Source of the DNA: Brevundimonas variabilis
GTDB taxonomy: Bacteria; Pseudomonadota; Alphaproteobacteria; Caulobacterales; Caulobacteraceae
Length of the DNA: 64,000 bases
Assembly (NCBI RefSeq): GCF_014199945.1
Contig: NZ_JACHOR010000003.1
Span: 186,001 to 250,000, forward strand
Direction of reading: 5' to 3'
Shown here in pieces: positions 8,770 to 16,843 of the stretch (within the stretch, counting starts at the first letter, position 1; each line of letters begins with the position of its first letter). A model generated the notes under the pieces. It did not search any database. It was not told the origin of the DNA and saw only the letters and a list, made by a program, of their open reading frames with translations. Position numbers and translations under genes: made by a program.

Positions 8770-9923
8770 GTGCGATTGCCCTCGTGGTCCCGACCTGGGC
8801 CGGCCGTCCCGGCTGCGCGGCGGAGCAGATCGCTCCCGACCATTGCGGCCAGATCAGCGATGAACTGTGACTTTCGATCCACGAGATTGAAGAGGAGATC
8901 TCGCCGTTTGGGCCAAACGATGGATGGGTCATCGGGACAAATGATCATTTCGCCAAGCGTAGCATCTGAAACCCGCGTCAGGATCGCTGCATGCTCGGCA
9001 TCGGGCAGGACTGCAGGCCCAAGGATCAGCTTGGCACCCCGCGTCGCCAGCCGAAGCGTATTGGCTAGGCCCTGCAGCTCGGCTTCCAGCATGATATCGC
9101 GCCAAGGGACCCGTGAAGGCCCATGCACAAGAGCAACCAGATCGAGAATGTAGCGCAACGCCGGTTCGCGATGGTGAAGAGCCTTTGCACAACTCATCGC
9201 CGCAAGGAGCGCTGAGTGTACAAGCGACAGCGTCGGCACAGGCTGTCCGGCCAAGATCACGTCGTGTCGCTGATCGAAGAAACGTGCAGGATGTTGTGGC
9301 AGTGGACAGCCAGGCTGCTGGACCCTGTGGTGAAGGTCGAGCGTGACTGCGGCCAGATCGACGGAGTCAAAATGTTGCTCACCGAGGCCCAGTTTCCACC
9401 ACAGGGACCGACAAACCGGAGAGAGCTTATACTCAACGCCAGCGAGCAGTTGCCCTGCCCTGTCGAAGTCAGCAAGGTCGACGAGGAGATCAAGATCTGA
9501 AGAGGGACGATGGAACATCGACCCGTAGGCCATCTGTTGAAGCACGGCACCCTTGAAGACGATAACCGGGATGCCCGCTGCCTCCAGTTGCGGCAATATC
9601 TTTCGCATGGTCAGGAGGTTTGCGCCTCCCCACCGGGTGGTCATGTTCTGCCAGGCGCTGAACCATTGCGCGATGTGTGGCGGCAATGCGACGCCATTTT
9701 CGGTCAGGGCTCGCAGCACGAGCCCTCCGACCCTGTGCTGCATCATCGCATCACAAAGACTATCCCATTCCGATGAATGAGGTGCCCGTGGCTCGGGCCC
9801 CGGCAACCCGAGGCCTTGCCGGACGTATTGAATCAACAAATCTTTGGTCATCACCCCTGGACCAAAACCCAGCCTGGACTGCCCTTCGTCAAACGAGCGC
9901 TCCTGAGTGTCCAAGGCAGCCAC
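8766..9923 (-). CDS. Nucleotidyltransferase-fold protein (PF14907 type), divergent to the lasso cluster
   Basis: Predicted 385-residue cytoplasmic protein of the uncharacterised nucleotidyltransferase family found beside lasso and EPS clusters. The diagnostic run is IPVIVFKGAVLQQMAYGSM followed by RPSSDLDLLVD (about residues 138-172), where the two aspartates of DLDLL are the NTase metal ligands; AKALHHREPALRYILDLV follows. In the Bacillus pseudomycoidin cluster a homologue (PsmN) is reported to add a hexose to the kinase-phosphorylated lasso tail. Here it heads an operon with two glycosyltransferases yet lies 230 bases from the lasso precursor on the opposite strand. GTG 9923 and ATG 9851 both have AGGG-type sites close upstream; the ATG gives 361 residues. 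Confidence 0.75.
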   Translation of the reverse strand: MAALDTQERSFDEGQSRLGFGPGVMTKDLLIQYVRQGLGLPGPEPRAPHSSEWDSLCDAMMQHRVGGLVLRALTENGVALPPHIAQWFSAWQNMTTRWGGANLLTMRKILPQLEAAGIPVIVFKGAVLQQMAYGSMFHRPSSDLDLLVDLADFDRAGQLLAGVEYKLSPVCRSLWWKLGLGEQHFDSVDLAAVTLDLHHRVQQPGCPLPQHPARFFDQRHDVILAGQPVPTLSLVHSALLAAMSCAKALHHREPALRYILDLVALVHGPSRVPWRDIMLEAELQGLANTLRLATRGAKLILGPAVLPDAEHAAILTRVSDATLGEMIICPDDPSIVWPKRRDLLFNLVDRKSQFIADLAAMVGSDLLRRAAGTAGPGRDHEGNRT

Positions 9924-10087
9924 TATCCCTAAAAGAAAAGGTCGACCGACACTCTGGCCATCGCTAACAACTCCTTCCCATTGATCACCGTTTCGGGCAA
10001 CCGCCCAATCTTGAACAAAATTTTTTCGCGCGCTTGGGGAAAGATTGGCGCTTTCGGCGCAGTTCTTGCTAAAGTGTAAACGCTGGC

Positions 10088-10116
10088 TTGACAGCCTGCG
10101 CGCTTAAGCTAAATGT
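10088..10116 (+). promoter_or_regulatory. Candidate promoter of the lasso precursor gene
   Basis: TTGACA at 10088-10093 is a consensus -35 element; TAAATG (10110-10115) or AAATGT (10111-10116) lies 16-17 bases downstream as a weak -10. Transcription would start about 30 bases before the precursor ATG, and AGGA at 10142-10145 is a well-spaced ribosome-binding site. The divergent nucleotidyltransferase promoter must lie in 9924-10087. Confidence 0.45.
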
Positions 10117-10153
10117 CTAGACTGCTAAACCTCTGTACAGACAGGAAAAACCT

Positions 10154-10285
10154 ATGACCAAGACCTACGAAGCCCCGAAAGTGACCGACCTCGGCACCTT
10201 CGAAGAAATCACCCAGTCGGCCTTCACCGGCACGCGCGGCGACTTCCGCGCTCTGCAAGGCCAACTGCAGCCCATCCTGAGCTAG
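10154..10285 (+). CDS. Lasso peptide precursor
   Basis: A 43-residue precursor, too short for ordinary gene callers. The leader (residues 1-21) carries the YxxP-type recognition motif (Tyr5, Pro8), then Leu13-Gly14, and the penultimate Thr20 required for leader cleavage. The core (residues 22-43) would start SAFTGTRGD: Ser22 supplies the alpha-amine and Asp30 the side-chain carboxylate, giving a nine-residue macrolactam, with a 13-residue tail that ends QPILS. An RGD sequence falls at the end of the ring. The C-terminal serine matches substrates of lasso-cluster HPr-kinase homologues. Ser at core position 1 is less usual than Gly; a ring from Ala23 to Asp30 is possible but would put Thr20 at -3. 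Confidence 0.88.
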   Translation: MTKTYEAPKVTDLGTFEEITQSAFTGTRGDFRALQGQLQPILS

Positions 10286-10333
10286 GACGGCTTGTTCCCA
10301 TCGGCTTGCGCCGGGGGGATGGCACTGAGTAGG

Positions 10334-10363
10334 AAAACGGGGCTTAACAGCCCCGTTTTTTTT
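10334..10363 (+). terminator. Intrinsic terminator/attenuator after the lasso precursor
   Basis: An 11-base stem, AAAACGGGGCT (10334-10344) pairing with AGCCCCGTTTT (10349-10359), loop TAAC, with the T-tract continuing to 10363. It lies 49 bases after the precursor stop and 48 bases before the B1 start, all on the same strand. Partial read-through would make precursor mRNA exceed maturation-enzyme mRNA, as is common in RiPP clusters. Confidence 0.85.
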
Positions 10364-10410
10364 GGCATCAGTTTTGCTTTGTCCTGCGCAACGCAAACAA
10401 GGCGCTCGAA

Positions 10411-10698
10411 ATGACCATGTCTAAGACGTACGAAAAAAAACCTTCCGTCGTTGCTTGTGAGCTGGATGGAGGATCCGTGTTGCTCGATCTTGATACGAGC
10501 CGATATTTCGGGCTCAATACTGTTGGTCTCGTTGTTTGGGAGCATCTGTCGATGCCGCAAACGATCGGGCAACTGTGCAAGATCGTCGAAACCACGTTTG
10601 ATGTTTCCGAAGACATCTGTCGTCCTGATCTGGAACAGCTTATGGCGCAGCTTCTTGAGCGTAAACTCGTGACGTCGCAGGTTGGGTCCGCTGTCTAA
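10411..10698 (+). CDS. Lasso B1: PqqD-like leader-binding protein (RRE)
   Basis: Predicted 95-residue RiPP recognition element of the PqqD family, which binds the leader and presents the precursor to the B2 protease. The family layout is visible: a strand ending GGSVLLDLDTSRYFGLN, then VGLVVWEHLSMPQTIGQLC, then DICRPDLEQLMAQLLERKLV. The start is ATG 10411, with AAGGCG 7 bases upstream, or ATG 10417. Its first residues (from Met3, MSKTYEKKP) closely resemble the first residues of the precursor leader (MTKTYEAPK), which may be chance or a mimic of the bound leader. Its 3' end overlaps the B2 frame by 17 bases. Confidence 0.88.
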   Translation: MTMSKTYEKKPSVVACELDGGSVLLDLDTSRYFGLNTVGLVVWEHLSMPQTIGQLCKIVETTFDVSEDICRPDLEQLMAQLLERKLVTSQVGSAV

Positions 10699-11098
10699 CA
10701 CCTTGGCAAACCGATTTGGCTGGCGCGTAGTCTCTCTTTTCTGCCTTGCGGTCTTTGTCGTGGCCCTCAAGGTTTTTCCTTACAGAACCATCCAGCGATA
10801 CATGCCCAGGGGCGGGCTGACGGTTGCTCCGCGGTGGCGTCAGGTCCAGATCTTCTCTCATGTCGACTGGGCATCCCGGAAGGTGCCGGGCGCAACCTGC
10901 CTTCCCCAGGCACTGACGGGTTATCTTTTCCTTGCCCTTCTGAAGCTGGACTGTCGTATCCGGATCGGTGTGGCCAAGTCGGCTAAGGGCGGGTTCAGGG
11001 CTCACGCGACGCTGATGAGCGGTGACGCCATAATTCTTGGCGACAGTCCTGACCGGGACGAATTCGTCACACTGACCGAACTGAGACCAGGCCAATGA
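10682..11098 (+). CDS. Lasso B2: transglutaminase-like leader peptidase
   Basis: Predicted 138-residue cysteine protease that removes the leader after Gln21. The fold is the transglutaminase-like core of lasso B2 proteins: nucleophile Cys73 in ATCLPQAL, His108 in FRAHATL, and an acidic residue of GDAIILGD (Asp115 or Asp121) for the triad. A hydrophobic N-terminal helix (VVSLFCLAVFVVALKVF) may attach it to the membrane. The only start that keeps the helix is TTG 10682, within the end of B1, indicating translational coupling. The stop overlaps the cyclase ATG by 4 bases. Confidence 0.87.
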   Translation: MGPLSNTLANRFGWRVVSLFCLAVFVVALKVFPYRTIQRYMPRGGLTVAPRWRQVQIFSHVDWASRKVPGATCLPQALTGYLFLALLKLDCRIRIGVAKSAKGGFRAHATLMSGDAIILGDSPDRDEFVTLTELRPGQ

Positions 11099-12957
11099 TC
11101 CGGGGCATTGCCGGGCTGGTGTCCACAAACGGGACGCCCGTGGACGCTGACCATGTGGAGCGCATGCTCACAGCCATGGGGAAGCGCACGGACAAGATCC
11201 ATGGACTTTATCAGTCCAGGCTCGCGGCGTTTGGCCTGGGGGGACCAGTCTCTGATACATGGCCGATCAAGTGCAGCGGCGCGAATCTTGTGTCGATTGC
11301 CGACTTGCGGCTCGATAATCGGAATGAACTGGCTGAAATCCTTGGCTGCAACGCCAGTGACGACGCCGTATTGTCAAACGCCTATCAGACATGGGGCGCC
11401 GACTGCGTCACTCACATTCACGGCGATTTCTCTTTTGCCTTCTGGGATGAAGACAAATCAGAGCTTTTTCTTGCCCGTGATAGATTCGGCGTCAGACCGT
11501 TGGTCTATACCATTGGCGACGGATGGTTTGCTTTTGCGTCAGAGGTCAAGGCCCTTCTGGCCCTGCCCGAGGTTGCCCGCGAAAGCCCGGAACTGCGTAT
11601 TGCCGAGTTTCTTTCCGGCAGGATGCCTCAGGTCAGTGAGACCATGTTCACCACCATTCATCGCCTTCCGGGCGGGCACCAGATGGTGGTACGAGCCGGT
11701 AGCAACGAAGCCACGCCCGCCCCCTATTGGACGTGGCAACTCCCGCCACAAACCATTTCCACCACGCCCCACACGACTCTGGCAGAGCTCTTCACGGACG
11801 CCGTCAATCGTCGAGCGCCAAAGGACAGCCCGACTGCCGTTACGCTCAGCGGAGGGTTGGACTCGTCTGCCGTGGCAGCGACCATGGCCAAGTATCGAGG
11901 CCACGGGGACCCGCCAGTGTCGACCTTCTCCTTGGTCTTCGACAAGTATCCCGATCTATCGGAGCGCAGCTATATCCAGTCACTCCTCGACCTCGGGAGC
12001 TATGACCCGCATTTTCTTGATCTTGAAACCGAAGACCCTTTCGAGAATTTCTCCGAACTGCTTTCTCGTCAGGACGGCCTTTTTCAAACGGGAGGACTCG
12101 GCATGGGCAGGTCACTGCTCGAGGGACTCCCGCCTGGGACCGTGGTTCTCGATGGACATGGCGGCGACGAGGTCATTTCGCATGGCTACGAGCGCCTCGA
12201 TGAACTCGCCGAGCAGGGACGATGGCGTCAATTCTGGACCGAGGTGAAGGGTGCGAGCCTCATGGCGGGCGCCAACCCTATCAGGGCCCTGGTCGATTTT
12301 TACGCTCTCTACGGTCGGGGCGGATGGTTGGTCAAAAAGCTGCTGAAGCGTTTCGCCCGCCGATCCGATCTTGCGAGCGCAGCCCCATCTATCCTGAGCG
12401 ACCGACTGGCGACGAAGCTGGCTGGATCTGCTGCGGACAGTGTCGACGGAGGGCCCCGGCCATCCGCCAGAGCCAAACACATGGCCGTCCTGGGCTGGCC
12501 GGGCCAGCAGCATGTCCTCGAAGTTCTGGACAGGGATGCTGCGGGACGGGGCCATGAAGCCCGGTCTCCGTTCTGGGACGAGAGACTGATCGAATTCATG
12601 CTGTCCGTCCCCGCCAGCGAGAAGCTGAAAGGGGGCCACACGCGTCGCATCATGCGAGATGCGATGGCAGACCGATTGCCCGACTTAATCCGCTGGCGCC
12701 AGGACAAGCATGATTTCAATCATCATTTTGCGCGAGGCCTGAAGTCCAGCCCAGCCGCTTCAGCCCAGCGGTTTCAGGATGAAGCTGACCGGTTGTCGCG
12801 GTACATGAACCTGCCCGTCATCGCCAGTGCTCGCGAACGCATCATCCAGTCGGGGGCCAATGCCGACGGAAACGATGTGAACATTCTTTGGCGAGCCACC
12901 GCTGTTGCGGAATGGTTATCCTACGCAGATCAGAACGGGATCAGGGTCGTCGAATGA
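11095..12957 (+). CDS. Lasso C: asparagine-synthetase-like macrolactam synthetase
   Basis: Predicted 620-residue ATP-dependent cyclase that adenylates the Asp30 side chain and forms the amide with the core N-terminus. The N-terminal glutaminase-like domain starts MIRGIAGLV, so the catalytic Cys2 of true asparagine synthetase is missing, as expected for lasso cyclases. The synthetase domain has the PPi-loop SGGLDSSAVA at residues 252-261 and a later DGHGGDEVISHGYERL. It overlaps B2 by 4 bases at its start and the kinase by 4 bases at its end. Length and domains agree with known lasso C proteins. Confidence 0.93.
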   Translation: MIRGIAGLVSTNGTPVDADHVERMLTAMGKRTDKIHGLYQSRLAAFGLGGPVSDTWPIKCSGANLVSIADLRLDNRNELAEILGCNASDDAVLSNAYQTWGADCVTHIHGDFSFAFWDEDKSELFLARDRFGVRPLVYTIGDGWFAFASEVKALLALPEVARESPELRIAEFLSGRMPQVSETMFTTIHRLPGGHQMVVRAGSNEATPAPYWTWQLPPQTISTTPHTTLAELFTDAVNRRAPKDSPTAVTLSGGLDSSAVAATMAKYRGHGDPPVSTFSLVFDKYPDLSERSYIQSLLDLGSYDPHFLDLETEDPFENFSELLSRQDGLFQTGGLGMGRSLLEGLPPGTVVLDGHGGDEVISHGYERLDELAEQGRWRQFWTEVKGASLMAGANPIRALVDFYALYGRGGWLVKKLLKRFARRSDLASAAPSILSDRLATKLAGSAADSVDGGPRPSARAKHMAVLGWPGQQHVLEVLDRDAAGRGHEARSPFWDERLIEFMLSVPASEKLKGGHTRRIMRDAMADRLPDLIRWRQDKHDFNHHFARGLKSSPAASAQRFQDEADRLSRYMNLPVIASARERIIQSGANADGNDVNILWRATAVAEWLSYADQNGIRVVE

Positions 12958-13940
12958 GCTTATCTGACAGCCACCAAAGCCCCATCCCTCAGTCGGAACA
13001 GATCGCTGTGCATCATCACTATCGTGCGTTCGGTTTGAACATTCGCTCGACCATGCCGATTGCCGAACTCATGGCCGCGGCCATAGATCCTGCCGACGCG
13101 GTTGACCTCGAAATCGTTCAGGAGGCTGGCAAATGTCCGTTCGGGGTGGAGGATAACCCGTTCGATTTTGCGCTTCACGAAACTCCGGATGGGACAGATT
13201 ATCTCTACTGGCTCCAGGTGGGAACATTCCGGATCGTAGGCAATCGCCGGATTGAATGTGACCTCAATCCGGGCGTCGGCCCTGACCTTGCGTCCTTGCC
13301 GCTCCTCGGGATTGTCATGGCCGTTCTCCTGCATCGCCGTGGCATGATGGTGCTGCATGGGAGCGCCGTGAAGATCGGCGAAAAGGCTGTGGTTTTCCTG
13401 GGTGACAAGGGAGCCGGAAAGTCAACGACGGCGGCGTCACTGGCATCTGCTGGACGCGCCATCCTCACAGACGATGTTGTCGCGCTGAATCGCATGTCCG
13501 ACGGCAGCGTCTGCCTCCTGCCCGGGCATGCTCAGGTGAAACTGTCTCAGGAGGCAACCGATCACATGCGGCTGCCTGAATCGCGGGTCCTCGACAGACC
13601 TTTTGAAACCTATGACAAGCACCGGTACGTGTTTGAAGCGCCGTTCGACACAACACCCATATCCGTCTCGGATATCTTTATCCTGGAGCGAGGAGACCTG
13701 GGAGCAGAAGCCCTGACGAGCAGCGCAGCCCTGACGTCCCTGATGCGATACTCCTATCTCGCTCGATTTGGATCAGAAATGTTCAAAGGTGCGCAGGCTG
13801 CCGAGTTTCTCCACTGGTGTGCTGCCGTTACGCGCGCCATTCCGGTCAGCAGACTGACAGTGCCATCCGATCTGGCCGGTCTTGATCGGCTGGACGGATT
13901 TCTGCGGGACAGATCGGGTGAAGCTACGGCCCAGCCATGA
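12954..13940 (+). CDS. Lasso K: HPr-kinase-like precursor kinase
   Basis: Predicted 328-residue protein homologous to the C-terminal domain of HPr kinase. HGSAVKI at 135-141, the Walker A motif GDKGAGKST at 150-158 and LTDDVVAL at 171-178 are the expected motifs. Lasso-cluster homologues (paeninodin PadeK, ThcoK) phosphorylate the hydroxyl of the C-terminal serine of the precursor, and the precursor here ends in Ser43. The N-terminal 120 residues form the extra domain typical of these lasso kinases. The ATG at 12954 overlaps the cyclase stop (ATGA); the 3' end overlaps the exporter start in the same way. Kinase family is clear; the Ser43 target is inferred. Confidence 0.87.
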   Translation: MSLSDSHQSPIPQSEQIAVHHHYRAFGLNIRSTMPIAELMAAAIDPADAVDLEIVQEAGKCPFGVEDNPFDFALHETPDGTDYLYWLQVGTFRIVGNRRIECDLNPGVGPDLASLPLLGIVMAVLLHRRGMMVLHGSAVKIGEKAVVFLGDKGAGKSTTAASLASAGRAILTDDVVALNRMSDGSVCLLPGHAQVKLSQEATDHMRLPESRVLDRPFETYDKHRYVFEAPFDTTPISVSDIFILERGDLGAEALTSSAALTSLMRYSYLARFGSEMFKGAQAAEFLHWCAAVTRAIPVSRLTVPSDLAGLDRLDGFLRDRSGEATAQP

Positions 13941-15763
13941 GCGTCGAGACCGGCATCCATAGCGCTTCCGGCCAGGCCAAACGCATCTGGCGGGTCGCAA
14001 AGTTTGTTTGGCCATTCACGCGGTCACGGGCCGTCCTGTCTCTGGGACTGCTGTTTGCTGCCGGACTGACCGAAGGTTTTTCGATCCTGCTCGTGATACC
14101 AATCCTTGCAGGGCTGATGCCCGGTGCCACCGAAGTGGATATCTCCATCAGCTCAATGCTGCCTGGCATTTCCGACATACCCGACATTCAGATCGGTCTT
14201 CTGCCACTCTTGAGCTTGCTCGTGATTGCTGTTGCGCTTCAGGGTGCACTCGCGCGTTTGAGCAATATTGCGATTGTCGACACGACCCTCAATGCTGCCC
14301 ATCTGATGCGGACCCAACTTTTCGAAACCGTCGGATATGCCCGATGGCAGGCGATCATGATGGGAAGGCATGCAGACATCACGCACGTCATGACGATGGA
14401 TGTTGATCGCGTCCATGTCGTTCTGAGTTGTCTGCTTTTCTCGGTTCAGGCCATCGTCATGCTGACGCTCTACATAGCGCTGGCACTCTTCGTCTCACCG
14501 ACCATGACTGCTGCAGCGGTGATTTTTGGCGGGCTGTTCGTAATCTTCCTGCATCCGCTCCGGACCTTTGCGTCAAGATACGGTGAAAGGCTCAGTAAGC
14601 AACGACAGGCCCAGTACCGCACGATTGGCGAATTTCTAAACGGGCTGAAGGTTGTCAAAAGCCTGAATGCCGAAGATCGGTATGTCGAGGCTTTCACGGG
14701 CAATTCTTCGCAGATAACAGGCGACCTGAAGAGACTGGCTCGCGTCAAGGCTCTGCCGCCCTATCTGTTCCAGATTTTCAGCGCTGTGGGTGCTGCCGCA
14801 TTCATATATGGCGCTGTGGTTTTCGTGAAACTGCCGATCGAACAGATAGCGGTGCTGCTTTTCCTTTTCATGAAAATCGCTCCGAGGTTCGCAAACCTTC
14901 AATCCGATTATCAGGAGATCATCATCAACGTTGGCGGATATGACAACGTTGCGGCCGTGATCGCCGGCTACAGGAATGATCAGGACGTTCCGTCAGCAAC
15001 GGAAGATGGCAAGCTGGGCCTGCGGAACGAAATCGCATTTGACGACGTCACGTTCCGCTACAACGCGGATACTGCTCCCGTTCTCGACGGCGTCAATTTC
15101 GTTGTCCCTGCTCGACAGATCACGGCCCTGATTGGTGCCTCCGGTAGCGGCAAGAGCACTGTTGCGGATCTGATGATGGGTCTCCTTGAACCGACTGAAG
15201 GTTCGATCCGGATCGATGGTGCCGATTTGACCAGCACTCTTGGGCGGGCTTGGCGCAGCGGCGTCGCCTACGTGCCCCAGGACGCCTATCTGGCAAATGA
15301 TACGGTGCGGGCGAATCTCCTGTTCGCCCGTCCCGACGCATCAGAAGCTCAAATGTGGCACGCCCTCGATCAGGCCCAGGCGGGCGATCTCGTCCGCAAA
15401 CTGACGGCCGGCCTGGAAACCGAGGTTGGCGAAGACGGACTTCGCCTGTCAGGCGGAGAGCGACAGCGGATTGCCCTCGCAAGGGCATTGCTGACAACGC
15501 CGGAGGTTCTCATTCTTGATGAAGCCACCAGCGCGCTGGATTGGCAAAATCAGGCCCTTATCGCGCACGCCATTGAGTCCTTGAGGGGCACAATGACGGT
15601 CATCACGATTGCACACCGGCCTTCAATGATCGGCTTCGCTGACTGGGTCGTGGCGATTGTCGACGGGAAAGTTGTTGAAACCGGGCCCTTTTCAGCCTTC
15701 GCGGCCAATGAGGACAGCCAACTGTCTCGCCTGATCGCGGGTGAAAACGCCAGCACGCAGTAA
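13937..15763 (+). CDS. Lasso D: ABC exporter (fused permease-ATPase)
   Basis: Predicted 608-residue half-transporter that should export the mature peptide and give self-immunity. Six membrane spans occupy about residues 25-320. The ATPase domain has Walker A GASGSGKST, a Q-loop in AYVPQDAYLAND, the signature LSGGERQRIALARALL, Walker B VLILDEATSALD and the H-loop ITIAHRPS. There is no N-terminal C39 peptidase domain, consistent with a separate B2 protease. It is the last gene of the A-B1-B2-C-K-D series and overlaps K by 4 bases. No isopeptidase or TonB receptor gene, usual in exporter-less caulobacterial lasso clusters, is next to it. Confidence 0.92.
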   Translation: MSVETGIHSASGQAKRIWRVAKFVWPFTRSRAVLSLGLLFAAGLTEGFSILLVIPILAGLMPGATEVDISISSMLPGISDIPDIQIGLLPLLSLLVIAVALQGALARLSNIAIVDTTLNAAHLMRTQLFETVGYARWQAIMMGRHADITHVMTMDVDRVHVVLSCLLFSVQAIVMLTLYIALALFVSPTMTAAAVIFGGLFVIFLHPLRTFASRYGERLSKQRQAQYRTIGEFLNGLKVVKSLNAEDRYVEAFTGNSSQITGDLKRLARVKALPPYLFQIFSAVGAAAFIYGAVVFVKLPIEQIAVLLFLFMKIAPRFANLQSDYQEIIINVGGYDNVAAVIAGYRNDQDVPSATEDGKLGLRNEIAFDDVTFRYNADTAPVLDGVNFVVPARQITALIGASGSGKSTVADLMMGLLEPTEGSIRIDGADLTSTLGRAWRSGVAYVPQDAYLANDTVRANLLFARPDASEAQMWHALDQAQAGDLVRKLTAGLETEVGEDGLRLSGGERQRIALARALLTTPEVLILDEATSALDWQNQALIAHAIESLRGTMTVITIAHRPSMIGFADWVVAIVDGKVVETGPFSAFAANEDSQLSRLIAGENASTQ

Positions 15764-15874
15764 GCCGTTGTCGGTGTTATCCCTGGGTCGGCGGTTGCAA
15801 GGACAATGACTTCATTGGCTTTGCCCGTTCCAGAGTTTTTATCAGATCTGCCTCGTCATTCAGACGACACCAGT

Positions 15875-16843
15875 CTAGCTGGGCGTACGCAGGCGACCCA
15901 CGGTTCTCAACCAGCCCTGCTCCGCGAGCTGTACTGCCAGATATCCAGCAACCTGCGCCGACGTCAGGGTCGAGATCGCCCCGGCCACGTCATGTGACTT
16001 GACGGCCTCGATCAGACGCCGCCACTGGAGTCGTTGGTCAATGCCGAGGTAATGCCGCTGCAGGGCGCTGCGCGCCTCCTGCGACAAGCCATCGAGTTGC
16101 ATCAGGTTCCGGTCGCTGTTCCGCAGCGCAAGAAGGTCGTCGATGGAGTGGCGACCACTCAGGGAATCTTCCCGTGTGACAGCGACATAACCCAGAGGTC
16201 CTGCCAGACGCAGTTTCCCCCCTGCCGCAAGCACTCTTGCATAAAGGTGGTAGTCTTCACCAAGCCGCAAGCCGGTGTCGTATGCGAGGCTGTTCTTGGC
16301 GAGAAAACCACGGTCCATCAGCGGTTTGATGAAGCCAAGTTCCTGCCGGTACTGTCCGCGGCGACTGATGTTTCCGGCTATGAATGAGGCAAGGTCGATC
16401 TCGGTCAGGGCTCCGACTTGCGGATCAGGCGTCAGGGCCTCGGGCTCCTCGTCGAGGGTGACCCGGATCAGCTCATCTGCGATCATTTCCACGTCGCCCG
16501 AGACAGCGAGCAGGCGGCCGATACGGCCCGGCAGGAAATAGTCGTCTGAGTCCAGCACACAGACCCATTTCGCCGTACACAATGCCAGTGCCCGGTTCCG
16601 GGCAGCGGCCGGGCCGCCATTGACCTCCTGGCGCAGAACCTTCAACCGCGAGGTTCCGTCATCAGCCTGAAGCGCCACGTTCGCGGTGTCGTCGCTGGAA
16701 ACATCATCGATGACCCAGACCTCGGAGACCTCGGGCTCGGCCAGTGCGGACCGGACGGCCCGCGCGATCGTGGTCTCGGCGTTATAGGCCGCAATCATGA
16801 CGGCGACGGTGGACGGGACGTTGGCGTGCACTTCAGGCTTCAT
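15875..16843 (-). CDS. Family 2 glycosyltransferase, ExoO-like (second copy)
   Basis: Predicted 322-residue GT-A glycosyltransferase. Conserved points: VAVMIAAYNAETTIARAV at the N-terminus, VIDDVSSDDT, NGGPAAARNRAL, the metal site VLDSDDYFLPGRI, then LGFIKPLMDR and LGEDYHLYARVL. The last two segments match the enzyme at 5654-6577, marking the pair as paralogues. The ATG at 16843 overlaps the polymerase stop by 4 bases; longer in-frame readings run through the polymerase gene in another frame and have no GT features. It is the distal gene of the minus-strand run that begins with the outer-membrane protein or secreted protein near 22310. Confidence 0.87.
   Translation of the reverse strand: MKPEVHANVPSTVAVMIAAYNAETTIARAVRSALAEPEVSEVWVIDDVSSDDTANVALQADDGTSRLKVLRQEVNGGPAAARNRALALCTAKWVCVLDSDDYFLPGRIGRLLAVSGDVEMIADELIRVTLDEEPEALTPDPQVGALTEIDLASFIAGNISRRGQYRQELGFIKPLMDRGFLAKNSLAYDTGLRLGEDYHLYARVLAAGGKLRLAGPLGYVAVTREDSLSGRHSIDDLLALRNSDRNLMQLDGLSQEARSALQRHYLGIDQRLQWRRLIEAVKSHDVAGAISTLTSAQVAGYLAVQLAEQGWLRTVGRLRTPS

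Noticed and set aside
8766-9923. Nucleotidyltransferase as an AbiEii/MenA-type toxin
   Set aside because: The FKG and SDLDLLV pattern and length fit the PF14907 group, and there is no antitoxin-like partner; operon and lasso context fit better.
10220-10243. Alternative eight-residue lasso ring from Ala23 to Asp30
   Set aside because: It would put the conserved leader threonine at -3 rather than -2, so the Ser22-Asp30 nine-residue ring is preferred, though not proven.
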